From NCBI GenBank assembly GCA_907163375.1, contig CAJQUW010003213.1, forward strand, positions 1-64,000: DNA of 64,000 nucleotides, in the 5' to 3' direction. This DNA comes from Prostheceraeus crozeri (Eukaryota > Platyhelminthes > Polycladida > Euryleptidae). Shown here one piece after another: positions 30,515-40,539 of the stretch. The stretch's first letter is position 1, and each line of letters opens with the position of its first letter. The position numbers and the translations under genes were made by a program. The notes beneath the pieces were generated by a model, which was not told where the DNA came from, ran no database searches, and saw nothing but the letters and a program-made list of their open reading frames with translations.

Positions 30515-31055
30515 TTACAATCCGCTGGGTACGTACATACTCGATGAGATAGTCTAGGATCACATTTGCTTGCACATGAGATTTTAGTCCAGTAATGATC
30601 ACTTTACTATTATGAAAGATTGCAACATGCACAGGTAACCAACAACTAATGAGAGCTGCAGGAAAAAGTTCGGGTTCATAACAGAAATTGTAACTGCTGG
30701 TACGAATCTTCAAAAATGATACACTTTCACTCAATTGAGTAGAGATCACCATATTGTCCACAGTCAGATTCGACATCACACACCTCTCTCTCTTCCATAT
30801 CCGACGTAGTAGTCTCTGTAGCTCTAAGCGCATTGACTGCGTCGATGAATGAGAAAGGGCGCCGAGAATCTGTACAGTTCCATTTGGGAAGAGTTGAAGA
30901 TTCCGTGAATTGTTCATCTTCACCACTAACATTTGAGGTCGGCCCGGGTAATACTTGCTGTTTGGAAGGTGTTGGTGTAATGTTGTGAGACCGATTTTGG
31001 TATAGAGTCTGAAGCGACGGAGAATGTTGACGATGGTGTAGCGATGGCGCTTCAT
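30510..31055 (-). CDS. TATA-binding-protein-like protein
   Basis: The ATG at 31055 opens a 181-codon intact frame with the two-repeat layout of TBP. Repeat one reads RYTIVNILRRF, then YYPGRPQMLVVKM and LFPNGTVQILGALSHSS. Repeat two reads VDNMVISTQLS, NFCYEPELFPAALISCW, HVAIFHNSKVIITGLKSHVQ. YEPELFP is identical to the box in cellular TBP repeat two, and IF-x2-(S/G)KV-x2-TG also follows TBP. TBP bends TATA DNA and nucleates transcription; TATA-like boxes precede genes at both ends of this element. The full saddle is nearly TBP-core length (~180 aa). The first 329 nt overlap another frame of the PC4-like gene. A TBP-fold assignment is strong by eye; the function in the element is inferred. Confidence 0.78.
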   Translation of the reverse strand: MKRHRYTIVNILRRFRLYTKIGLTTLHQHLPNSKYYPGRPQMLVVKMNNSRNLQLFPNGTVQILGALSHSSTQSMRLELQRLLRRIWKRERCVMSNLTVDNMVISTQLSESVSFLKIRTSSYNFCYEPELFPAALISCWLPVHVAIFHNSKVIITGLKSHVQANVILDYLIEYVRTQRIVK

Positions 31056-31377
31056 GATGAAAAAATGAGTAAATTGAGCGATGTACCTTCCTTTTATACT
31101 TTTCCCAACTACCTTGATGAAATGTGAAGTTAGTATGAAGTTGGGAATGATAGAGTTGAATTCGCCGATTGTTGACGCGCAACCAGATGCGATTTCCAAT
31201 ACGTGAATGTCTTTTCATATAGAAGTATTTCAAATCCTTCATGATATGATGTAGAGATTGAAAATGACGATAAGATACAGCAAACTCTCTTCTCACATTT
31301 CCAGTTGAATCTTTGAAATAGACGTTTTGATCATGATCCGTTTCAATACGTTGTAGGGAATCTAATTTCCAACTCAT
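30727..31377 (-). CDS. PC4-like protein, copy A, with C-terminal extension
   Basis: The 216-aa frame starts MSWKLDSLQRIETDHDQNVY. Residues ~1-108 are clearly paralogous to the neighbour at 31400-31756 (shared LDSLQ, IWLR/VWLR, IQL-x-HS, WEKY+R-x-VHRSI). The block IWLRVNNRRIQLYHSQ followed by FTFHQGSWEKYKRKVHRSI resembles the strand-strand-helix of PC4/p15 single-strand DNA-binding coactivators; this is tentative. The Ser/Thr-rich, acidic C-terminal half (for example EEREVCDVESDCGQYGD) has no counterpart in copy B and lies over the TBP-like frame. It may be an overprinted extension or chance opening. Confidence 0.6.
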   Translation of the reverse strand: MSWKLDSLQRIETDHDQNVYFKDSTGNVRREFAVSYRHFQSLHHIMKDLKYFYMKRHSRIGNRIWLRVNNRRIQLYHSQLHTNFTFHQGSWEKYKRKVHRSIYSFFHHEAPSLHHRQHSPSLQTLYQNRSHNITPTPSKQQVLPGPTSNVSGEDEQFTESSTLPKWNCTDSRRPFSFIDAVNALRATETTTSDMEEREVCDVESDCGQYGDLYSIE

Positions 31378-31399
31378 GGTGCGTGGTAGTCATGTCTGA

Positions 31400-31756
31400 T
31401 TAAGATTTGCATAGTAGGGCGATGAACTCACGACGAATAAATGTCATGATGGAGCGATGTACGTATCTTCTATACTTCTCCCAATTATATTTGCGAAATG
31501 AAAAACAGTTTGCGGAATGAGAATGACAGAGTTGAATTTCATTGTTGCGACGTCGAAGCCAAACTTGATCACCTAAGGAGATGAATCTTAATGTTTCAAA
31601 ATATTCCAAATCCCTCATGATATCATTGCGGTTAACAAATTGTCGCCATGTTAATGTAATACCTCTTGCGGTATGACCATGAGAATTTTTGAAATGCACG
31701 TTTCCATTACGATCAACTCTGATATATTGTAGAGAGTCCAAAATCCAAGTCTTCAT
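31400..31756 (-). CDS. PC4-like protein, copy B
   Basis: I prefer the ATG at 31756 (MKTWILDSLQYIRVDRNGNV) because it matches the start of copy A; an in-frame ATG also lies at 31768. The 118-aa product covers only the conserved domain and ends soon after VHRSIMTFIRRE. Tandem paralogy with copy A is plain from shared residues. Fold and role (single-strand DNA binding or transcription) are tentative. Its start is about 36 bp from the presumed start of the divergent capsid gene. Confidence 0.65.
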   Translation of the reverse strand: MKTWILDSLQYIRVDRNGNVHFKNSHGHTARGITLTWRQFVNRNDIMRDLEYFETLRFISLGDQVWLRRRNNEIQLCHSHSANCFSFRKYNWEKYRRYVHRSIMTFIRREFIALLCKS

Positions 31757-31791
31757 GATGTTATGCAAAGCTGCAGATCATCAATATAAAA

Positions 31792-33195
31792 ATATCGTTT
31801 TATCATATTTTTCTTAGCAATGCGGCCGCAAATAGATTTGCTAGTAATCGAGCCGCACTCTTTTCTACTCACATTGATCATACACAACAGCTAAATGGAA
31901 AGTGGGAAGTGGGTGTCACTCAACTTGTTCATAGCAACTGTGTCTATACTTTTGATCATGAGGTGATGACTATTAATATGAGACGCACAGCTGCTTACCA
32001 ATGTGAAAAGGGCTGCCGAGTATACATTCCACAGTGGCCAAAGAAAGATCTCTTATCATGTAAAAAGTTTATATATGATTTCCTGAATAAAGCGTGTAAA
32101 CATATTGTCCAATTTACTCCGCACAATGATGATTATAATTATAATTATGTACATCATGTAGTTGAGAAAGATTGGATTGCTGGTCTAAGTCCAAGTTTAA
32201 TAAATGATTTAGGTTACCTCGCTAGCGCCTTAACAAGCTATGATAATTATAACGTTAATTACCACATAAGTGGTCATAAACAGTTAATATATCGAGAGGA
32301 AGCTTATTATGTAGATCTTATTCCAAGAAATGAGAAGACGTTGGTGAAGAAGATTGTGATTAAGCCAAGAAAGACAAACTTGACTCCTGAAACATTAATG
32401 AAGAAATTTAATTATCTCCTTCGAGTTGATGGTAAACAAGTGGCAACATTGACTTATATCAAATCATCTAATCATATTGCAATAAGTAAATTAAATGATG
32501 ATGATCTAGTATTAGTTTGTTCAAAAGATTTTCATCAGTTCTTACGACATCGTTCTGCAGCTGTTCATGGAAAATTTTATATGCAACATTTGCCATGTGA
32601 AAGGTCAAATCAATTTGATACAGAATGGACCGTATCTTTATACAGAAAGTGTGTAGAGCCTTTAGGTGGTATCTTACATGAAACAAGAGTGTTGATGCCT
32701 CGCATTATTACTTCAGTTAAATTGGTTGTAGATTATTTAAATGAAGTGATTAATGACCAACATATTTCATTTTCTGAAAAAGAAGGTGCTTTGTCTCTCA
32801 CTATAAGTGGAAAAGGTATTGAACTAATTATGGATAAAACTCTAATGGACATTTTGGGTTTTGATCAAAATATCTTTAAAAGTGGTACTGTAACCAAAGC
32901 TAGCGCAGACATGTCGCTATCGCGTCGTATTAACTATTTTCAGATATATTCCAATATTGGTGAAGATGTACGTGTGGGAGATGTTGAAGCTCCATTGCTA
33001 GCAATGATACCATACCAGCCAAAAAGCTGCAGTATTTTATCTGAGCATACTTTCAAGAAAGTGCATTATACAAAGCTGAAATCAAACTACATCCCACAAA
33101 TTGATATTGCAATTTATGACGATGCTGGTGCGTTGATTCCTTTTCATAAAGATGCTGTAACAAGTATCACACTCCATTTCCGAATGAAGAGTTAA
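31792..33195 (+). CDS. Capsid-associated (minor capsid/penton-type) protein, start codon apparently lost
   Basis: The frame is open from before 31792 to TAA at 33195 (about 467 codons from 31792). It contains GKWEVGVTQLVHSNCVYTF near the start and, near the end, VRVGDVEAPLLAMIPYQ, SNYIPQIDIAIYDDAGALIP and ITLHFRMKS. These blocks are typical of a second structural protein of invertebrate Polintons. Homology with the downstream paralogue (SNASM...LEGEWEVGV versus SNAAA...LNGKWEVGV) shows the N-terminus extends upstream of the GTG at 31909, yet there is no ATG there; the likely start position holds ATA (31792-31794). A non-AUG start, an upstream exon (TTTTTCTTAG acceptor at ~31826) or start loss are all possible. 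Confidence 0.68.
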   Translation: MSFYHIFLSNAAANRFASNRAALFSTHIDHTQQLNGKWEVGVTQLVHSNCVYTFDHEVMTINMRRTAAYQCEKGCRVYIPQWPKKDLLSCKKFIYDFLNKACKHIVQFTPHNDDYNYNYVHHVVEKDWIAGLSPSLINDLGYLASALTSYDNYNVNYHISGHKQLIYREEAYYVDLIPRNEKTLVKKIVIKPRKTNLTPETLMKKFNYLLRVDGKQVATLTYIKSSNHIAISKLNDDDLVLVCSKDFHQFLRHRSAAVHGKFYMQHLPCERSNQFDTEWTVSLYRKCVEPLGGILHETRVLMPRIITSVKLVVDYLNEVINDQHISFSEKEGALSLTISGKGIELIMDKTLMDILGFDQNIFKSGTVTKASADMSLSRRINYFQIYSNIGEDVRVGDVEAPLLAMIPYQPKSCSILSEHTFKKVHYTKLKSNYIPQIDIAIYDDAGALIPFHKDAVTSITLHFRMKS

Positions 33196-33234
33196 TGCAA
33201 AAGTATGCTAATATATTTTTCCAATGTCATTAGT

Positions 33235-34710
33235 ATGGAAAGTGAAAATAGAGATTCGTTTCTAATTTACTTACCCAGTAATGCTTCTATGGATAAATTT
33301 CCCAAAAATAAACCATCAGACTATCGAGTAGAATTAAATCGTCCACTACATTTAGAAGGTGAATGGGAGGTTGGCGTTTCTAGTATTTGCTATGATAGCA
33401 ATATTCAGAATGTGAATGATGTGGAAGAAATGATATTGACTCCTCGCACCCATGATGGAATAACGATGAATAATGCATTCCAGTTCCCATACAATTTAAC
33501 GTCAGATGGAAAGTGGAACTATGAATGGATTCAGATAAAATCAGATTAATATGGTCCATTTGGGAATGAGAAAATTATTAAGGCATTCAACAGTGGTAAT
33601 ACTTCCATCATGAAGAATAAGGATCAGAAAGTTTATGAGTTTACTATCTATCATTGGAGTGGGAGACAGTTCCTTCGCTTTCATTTTTTTACTAAAGGTC
33701 TTACGCTGAGGTTGGATAATGAATTCTATCCACATCTCGGTTTTGGCCATGGACTACATCTAACGTCAATTGCTACTGCAAATGTTAAAAAAGTTTATTC
33801 AAATTGAATCAACAAATTTCATTATAAATTTAAAATATTTTATGAAGATGTTGTAGAATGTGAAGAACGCATCATTTTGAAAAAGCGTGGTGTTCAACCT
33901 TTATCATTTATTGAGTTAGTAAAACGATGGAATGAGACTGTGGGTAAGAAGTATGGAGAGAAAATTATGGCGGACAAAGATAAGTTGGTCATTCAGAAAT
34001 ATAATGACAAACTTACAGTTTATTTCTCTCCAACCTTGCGTCATTTTGTAAGACATTATACACCTATTATTGGAAGTGGTGTGGTGTATGCTTCTCATGA
34101 ATATTACACTAAAGCTGATTCAGTTAATGATGAATGGTGGGTGGACATCTATGGTGATCGCATCAAGAAAATTTACCAGTCTTATCAAGAATCTAAAGTT
34201 GCTATCAATATAATGCCGCGTCTATATCATACAGTTGAAAGCTTCATTCATGTAGTAAATCCTTATATACAACAGAAGTTGAAGCATGTGATGAAAAGTA
34301 AATATGATGTAAAGACACACCACATTTCGTTTTCAATTGAAAATCAACGCGTTGTTCTGAAACTGGGCGATGACATTCAATGTCAATTGAGTAAAAATTT
34401 GAAAAAACTCTTTGGTTTTTCAATGCTACAAAATATGTTTACTGCTGCACATGCGATTGGTATAGAAACACCAATGACACTTGATAAACATGAACAACAC
34501 CTTTACATTCAAAGTGATTTGATTCTACCTATTTCTGTTGGCGAGGAAAAAGAACACATTTTATGTGATTTCATTCATGATAAGGATGCTTTATATGGAA
34601 TAGTCTAGAAGATGTTTCAACCTATTTTCTACCATCCTGTTATCAAACAAACTATACCCTCTATTTCTATCAAAATTACAAATGGTCTACATGAATGCAT
34701 CCATGTCTAA
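33235..34710 (+). pseudogene. Second capsid-associated protein, paralogue, three in-frame stops
   Basis: From ATG 33235 (MESENRDSFLIYLPSNASMD) one frame continues for about 1.47 kb, paralogous to the preceding gene. Both have LPSNA-like and GEWEVGV blocks near the start and a similar C-terminal region (YHPVIKQTIPSISIKI). It is interrupted by TAA at 33547-33549, TGA at 33805-33807 and TAG at 34606-34608, with no frameshift between them. The final stop is at 34708-34710, before the terminal LHFR-type block of the other copy, so the end also seems truncated. An in-frame ATG at 33205 is an alternative start. This reads as a decaying duplicate or second structural protein. Confidence 0.72.
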
Positions 34711-35057
34711 GATACTAAATCCCTCGTAACTTTAGTGTTTCGGAAAACAAAGTGAAGTCATTGTGATATGTTTATTGAAATATATACATGTGTGAAGTGA
34801 TAGACTTTATACAACAGTCATTGAAAATATGTACATGAGCGCACTTCAATAGACATTGTTATATACAAAAATCTTTTTACTTCGTAAAGTGAGGAAATAT
34901 ACAGGGGTAGGAAAAAATGTCTTTCAGCGGGAAAGTCTTCACATGGGGAATGTACAGATGTGGACACATATTCACAAGGAAGTGCAATCTAAAGCGATAC
35001 ATAAAACAGCAATGTTTATCTACAGAAATCAACATGAAAATACTAAGTTAAGGATGA
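34711..35057. other. Intergenic between convergent capsid pseudogene and polymerase
   Basis: There is no supported gene. TTTATT near 34772 would give a minus-strand AATAAA for the polymerase transcript. A + frame at 34856-35092 has no motif and runs into the polymerase end. Confidence 0.45.
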
Positions 35058-38000
35058 TTATGCTAAGACGTCTCCTGAATATGGTAGTGTGAGTTTAATT
35101 CTTTTGGGTGGTGGTATGTCTGTATCAGGATGTCCATGTGGAAGAGATGTGTTATGTCCTATCCAACACCTCTTATCCTCCCATGCTGAAAGCGCCCGTT
35201 TCCTAAAAGTATGAGTTTTGATCTCATGCGACTTAGATTTTAAGATTGTCATATTGACAAACGTTATATTTTTATTTCTATAGGCTTCCCTGAAATTTTT
35301 ATGTTTCATGTTAGAGACCAATGATCTTGATATGCCTTTAGCACGCTTAATACTATCGTCGCTATCCTTTAATTTCATACTGTACATTTTTGGGCGGAGG
35401 AGAATCATTTCATCTATTTCCTTCCCTGCTATCTCATCCTTAAAGCATCCAAGTTTTGCCTTATTTTTGATGGAGTAGAGTGGATGATCAGTAGGATAAT
35501 TTGATGTATCAAAATATCTTTCTAAAGATTTTCCTACTTCATTGAAATTTAAATCTTTTTGAGTGGTAATACCTAAGAAGAAACTATCTGTATCACCACC
35601 CAACAAACGAACCTCTTTTACGAGAGGACATGGTTTTAGTATTTTATAAAAGAGTTGGTACATTTCAAGCTTACAGTAATCTAGTACAGCTTGGCCAATA
35701 TAGATGGGCTTGCACAACTCAACTTCAGATTTTATCATTTTAACACCTACAAGGTCCTCATCGATAATGTCTCTATCGATGAATAGAGATGATGAGACCA
35801 ATTTCTTAAATTTTGTAACATCATTGACTAGTTTATAGTTTACACGTTTTCTAACATCCTCCATCGTCTTACCAAATAGACTATTGTTCTTATACTTATA
35901 AAAATCTTTTTCAAAGTTATTTTGGGCGAGTGCACGTTTCTGGTTGTTGATATCAATACATGATTTGAGGAAGGCTTTCTGTCTAAATTTAATAATGCGG
36001 TGAACTCTTTTTAAAATCATGCCCATTTCTAAATAAAATTTTAAGATGCTAAAGTGAACTAGATAGTTTTCCTTATCATATTGGGTGAGTAAAAGTTTGC
36101 GGCAAGGCTTATAGTCGGGTTGATCGCATGATTCTAAATCTTTATGAAATTGTTTCATAAAGTCGGAAAACATATCTTTGGTCACTTCACCTGATTCGGG
36201 TGCGAGTGGAAAATCTACGGTTTTATGTTTAATATTATTTGGATAGATTAGATCTATCTCAAAATAATATCCCCAATCACCTTCATCTGGAATTGCTAGC
36301 ATGTTAGAAGGGTTGGAGAGATGCTGAATTTCACTATCATCTAACCAGCTAAACTCAGAGTTAGGTAGTGGTTTGGATAGTGAACTACCATATAAATTAT
36401 TTTGGTCATCATAATTAAGATGAGTCTGATCATCGCCTACTAATTTTGATTTTAACCTATGTTTATTTATAAATGTGAGACCACCGCGAATTCCTCGCTC
36501 AAATAAATTATACATCTCTGGATCTTGTAAGAGATGAATGGTCTCACCAGTCATTTTAAAAGCAGACTTAAGTGACATGGCTGACAGACTGACAAAGTGG
36601 ACGGGATCTAACTTATCTTCTTCTAATGCCACTCGTCGAAACTCCTGAAATACATCAGCCAGCAAAAATACATCTAACTTAAGATAGGCAATCATATATT
36701 CGCCAAATGTATGGCAGTCAAATTTTATCCATGCATCTTGTGCATGATCATAATCTTCGGCCTTACATTCTGCGCCGGTCAAATCATTTTTAAATTTATC
36801 TATGGGCGGAAGAGAAGTCTCGCCGAGTTTACTAATCGCATCAAAATATGCATATGGAAAGACTCCTTTCCGTGTGATGACTTCATCGGTTAGATTTGGA
36901 TATTGTTTCTTAAGATTTTGTGTTAGTGGAAGAGACTTTAGATTTTGTACGAGAGAGGCCAGTGATGTAGTCATAAATTGGTAGGAATCTAAAACTTTTA
37001 TATCAAAATATACCGTCTTATTTTCTTTAGTTTTATCGACAGGCACTTTTACTGTCATGGCCATAAACTTCTCTCTCGTTTGTGCTATTACATCAAGCTT
37101 CCACTCTTTCATTTGACCTAAACCTCCTTTTATTATCATATGGCTGTCGTAGCCCTTGAAATTATGGAAAATGACGGGTAATGTACGCCGTTTCATCCTA
37201 AGTGAAAAATTGCATTTTGAACATAGTGCGTTTCTAAATTTACCAGTGATGTGATCATGGTCGCGCACTTTCTTAATCTTATCATCATCAAATGTTTTAC
37301 TACATTTGAGGCAAACGTTGCAACTATCAAATTTTTCTTGATCATCTGCTGTCACATACAATGATCTGCGATAGAGTTCACCATCATACTTTTGTTGAAA
37401 TTTTACAGCCTGTTCGAGGAATTGTAGGAATTGGTAAATGCAATCCTCACCTTGCCAGACGTGCATTTTATTTTTTCTATTTTGGAAATGGTCATGCCAT
37501 CCTTCATAGCAGGAAATGGCTGCTGCTCGATGGGTGTTATCATCGATATAGCATTCGATGTCAGCATAAATGACACGAAGAGGACTTAGTTCATCGCCAT
37601 TCTCTCTATATGAAAACTCCTTATCTTTGGGCATGCGCTCCATTCGTAGTTTACCTCGCTTACACCATTCGTAATGAGCTTCAAATCTATTTTTAATCCT
37701 AAAGTTGCGAATGCATCTGTCACAGTAATAAATCTCTGATGAGCTAGAATTTCTTAAGTGGTGGTATAAGCGAAAAAGTTTGGGAATACCGCAGTAGTGC
37801 CATTCTTCACTATCATCCTGTCTTACTAATAAAAGGTTGACAACGTGGTCATAACAACTCGAACGCGAGCTGTAGCGGACACCCTTCAATCCCTTTTCCC
37901 AAACATGGAGGACTATTTTGATGTTGTTCAATTTTTCAAATTTTTCTATATCTTTAATTTTCATATCTTCACTATTGCAGTCATCAAACTTTAATTCATT

Positions 38001-39065
38001 CTCCCACTGTTGATACTTACTGTTACGGTATCGGCTATTCTGTACATCATTATAGTGGAGAATGGAGAGGACGGCATACTTAAATCATTGCGATTCGCAA
38101 TCTATGGAAATGACTGCTGCTTTATTTCTTAAATTTTTCGGAAGTTTAAAGGAGCCTCGTCCAGAGTAGTTCTCTAATAAAGTGATTTTAATCATGGCGG
38201 TCTCAATACCATCAAAAACGAGACCACTATCAAGCTCGTTAAATTTATCTATGTTTAATTTTAACCCTTGGATATGAAAATTTATCCAAGACTCGCAGTC
38301 TACAACTTCGGTTGCAGGAGAGGAGGGTATGTGAAACTCCAACCTCTCTACTATTTGACCAGTATAGTGGTCGATTTTTGCATATTTTATTTTGAGAAAG
38401 ATGAGCGCCTTCATTCTAAAATTGACTAAATTGTTGAAGAGCGCACCAATCAAAGATGAATTTTGATGAAACCATTCTTCAAAGTCAGTAATGGTTTCTG
38501 AGGATTCCATCTGGTAGCTCCTCACTAAATTATTTATCGACACTTCAGAGAGTCGGATAGAGGAGGTGCTGTTAGTATAACTATCGTCACTGTGTGTATG
38601 TCGAAGTCTATGTGAAGATAGTTCAAAATGTGACTCAAAAGACTGAATGCATAAATCGCAAGAAAAGGAGACATCGTTAACAGAATAATCCCCACCTTCG
38701 GAGATTGATGCTGACTTAGGTCTACAAACACCTCGCTTGATGTGTCGGGCGAGATCACTCTTCCTCGTGAAGATGTTTCCACAGTCAGCACATTCCCGAT
38801 CGTTGCATTCCCGCGACAATGTTGACATGGAGTCGCTGTTGTTATCCGACTCGCTCGAGATGGGACTGGTATCACCTGAAAGAGAAATCATTCTTTCATC
38901 TCTGTTAATGTCTCAGTGTATTGTTACAACCTACCTTCACTCAACAGCTCTAAACTTTCCTCGAGAAGCGAGCGCTTTGATGATGAAGTAGATGCCTGAA
39001 ATTGAGAAAGATGCTATTAACCTAACGTTTAAGGGAGATGACCGATGAATTCCTTAATTTACCAT
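35058..39065 (-). CDS. POLB: Protein-primed family B DNA polymerase, three exons, one in-frame TGA
   Basis: This enzyme replicates the element from its ends. Exon 1 contributes only ATG (39065-39063), then a 67-nt intron. Exon 2 is 38995-38935, followed by a 59-nt intron (donor GTAGGT, acceptor CTTTCAG), and exon 3 starts at 38875. The N-terminal extension has a C2H2-type finger (CADCGNIFTRKSDLARHIKR) and a second Cys/His pair. A TGA at 38085-38087 interrupts the frame, which stays open on both sides. The 968-codon remainder carries Exo I VIYADIECYI, a Cys/His insertion (CLKC, RDHDHITGKFRNALCSKCN), Exo II FHNFKGYDSH, Exo III YLKLDVFLLADV, polymerase A DDQNNLYGSS, B KNNSLFGKTMED and C LGGDTDSFF. 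Motifs appear intact. Confidence 0.9.
38085..38087 (-). other. In-frame TGA inside the polymerase gene
   Basis: The minus strand reads CAA TGA TTT. Codons before (ending SIDCESQ) and after (starting FKYAVLSILHYN) are in the same frame, with no other break. It is a single nonsense change or a recoded codon. Confidence 0.85.
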
Positions 39066-39233
39066 TTCAACGAAATTAAGTCAAAATGTGATACTTTGAT
39101 AGTCAGAATGTAGTAATTGACTCAAACCAAAATAGGATACGTCAGCAACGTTAGATTATATTTGAGTGGAGGGAAAAGCTCACTTAGTGCTAATATATCT
39201 CAAATATCGAATGAAATCTAGTCTATTTTTCCC

Positions 39234-39242
39234 TTTTATATA
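39234..39242 (-). promoter_or_regulatory. TATA box of the polymerase gene
   Basis: TATATAAAA on the minus strand lies about 170 bp upstream of the ATG exon at 39065. The divergent ORF at 39340 starts about 100 bp away on the other side, so this ~270-bp interval is probably a two-way promoter. Confidence 0.6.
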
Positions 39243-39339
39243 CTCCCATACTCAAAATTCATTGGATATTCATTCTGATTGGTTGCTTGTTTATACTTAA
39301 GAATTAGGAAACATTTCAAAGTTATTATTCACAGTCAAC

Positions 39340-39795
39340 ATGACAAGCCCTCCAAAAACACCGAACACTACATTGGAGTTCTCTTCTCCATGCTCATCAT
39401 CAAAGACGCTCGTTGCACCAAACGCTCTAACGAAGGGGAAGGTAGAGAAGGTGTACCGACTCGACAACATTAGAAAGTTGTCATTACCAGCGGACGACGA
39501 AGAGGAAAGTGTATGTGAGGAGGAGTGTCCCGACTTAACAGGCGTGAGGTGGAAGTATCTGCAGTACGATACTGATGATGTGATGGAGATCACCAGCACC
39601 AAATTCCTCCATCAATTATGGGAATGGTACACCCCTAACTCCCAGCCACGAACTATGGCGGAGTGGGAGTACATCGACAAAGTGAGGCTCGCGGTAGAAG
39701 AACGATTGAAGCAACTGAACTGTTTTTGTGATCTATGTGAAGCCAGACTCTGGGACGATATTGACGATGAAGACCTTTTGAAATACATGCCATAA
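39340..39795 (+). CDS. Acidic Polinton protein of unknown function
   Basis: The 151-aa frame is intact from ATG 39340 to TAA 39795, followed at once by AATAAA. It has a Ser/Thr/Pro-rich start, an acidic patch (DDEEESVCEEECPD, residues ~53-66) and a C-terminal region with CFCDLCEARLWDDIDDEDLL. The CxCxxC group could bind metal. I recognise no family. Divergent placement from the polymerase suggests joint regulation, perhaps early expression. Confidence 0.6.
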   Translation: MTSPPKTPNTTLEFSSPCSSSKTLVAPNALTKGKVEKVYRLDNIRKLSLPADDEEESVCEEECPDLTGVRWKYLQYDTDDVMEITSTKFLHQLWEWYTPNSQPRTMAEWEYIDKVRLAVEERLKQLNCFCDLCEARLWDDIDDEDLLKYMP

Positions 39796-40539
39796 TAAAT
39801 TTTTATTTCGTATTATCTTTGCTTTCATACTGACTTACTTGAATGGGGCTTCAGTGGATGATTTAACCATGTATACTTTTTCATTTGGAAATAGTAGCAC
39901 GCTTAGTTTAACTTGCAAATCTTATAACATTTCATATGGGTGATAATGGTAGTTGAAATAGTGTTAAATAAAATTAAGATAGCTTACACTTCTGATACAG
40001 GAATAGCAATCGACTGCAATCCATGTGTAAAGAGCTTGTTAGACTACGGAAGAGAGAAGTGTGTTATGTTGCGTGTGGCGCGTGAGTGTCCTCCCATTTC
40101 ATTCATCAATTCGTCTCATTGATAGAGACAGGTAGAACTCATGGTTCTCATAACGTATGCAATGGAAAGTTTTAGGCAACCTTCGACAGTTGGCTAAATG
40201 TCACCCTGGCGCGAATGCATACTACGTTGAGACAGAGGCAATCACTTGCAAGCATGACGCAGAGAGGTTTAACAAGATTGACCATTGCCGAATGTCCCTT
40301 GCGGTATACATAGCTACGGGTTTCACCGCCGCCCTTTACAGGAACGCCCGTCGAAAGGAAGTATTACACCGAACTTCATTTGCAACGTTCAAGTTGACTG
40401 ATAGCAGATTCAACTTAATGATAGTATTCGCCAGTCTAAAGACTGCCCAGGGCAAACCGCGAGGAGGTTCTATCAAATCTTGCCCCATGGTGGTCCCATA
40501 AGGACCGTTTGCGGCGTTCTCGGGATGTGGGATAGGGAC
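39796..40539. other. No supported gene
   Basis: An AATAAA lies at 39793-39798. A 114-codon + frame (40157-40501, starting MQWKVLGNLRQLAKCHPGAN) has an ATG and good length but no motif. It runs antisense just beyond the end of the zinc-finger/coiled-coil gene and remains unresolved. Confidence 0.35.

Noticed and set aside
31056..31199. Upstream 48 codons of the TBP-like frame
   Set aside because: They overlap the conserved domain of PC4-like copy A in another frame and show no TBP similarity; the TBP-like start is placed at 31055.
40157..40501. 114-codon + frame near the right end of the Polinton
   Set aside because: It has an ATG and reasonable length but no motif, no promoter signal and no poly(A) signal that I could assign; kept only as an unresolved note.
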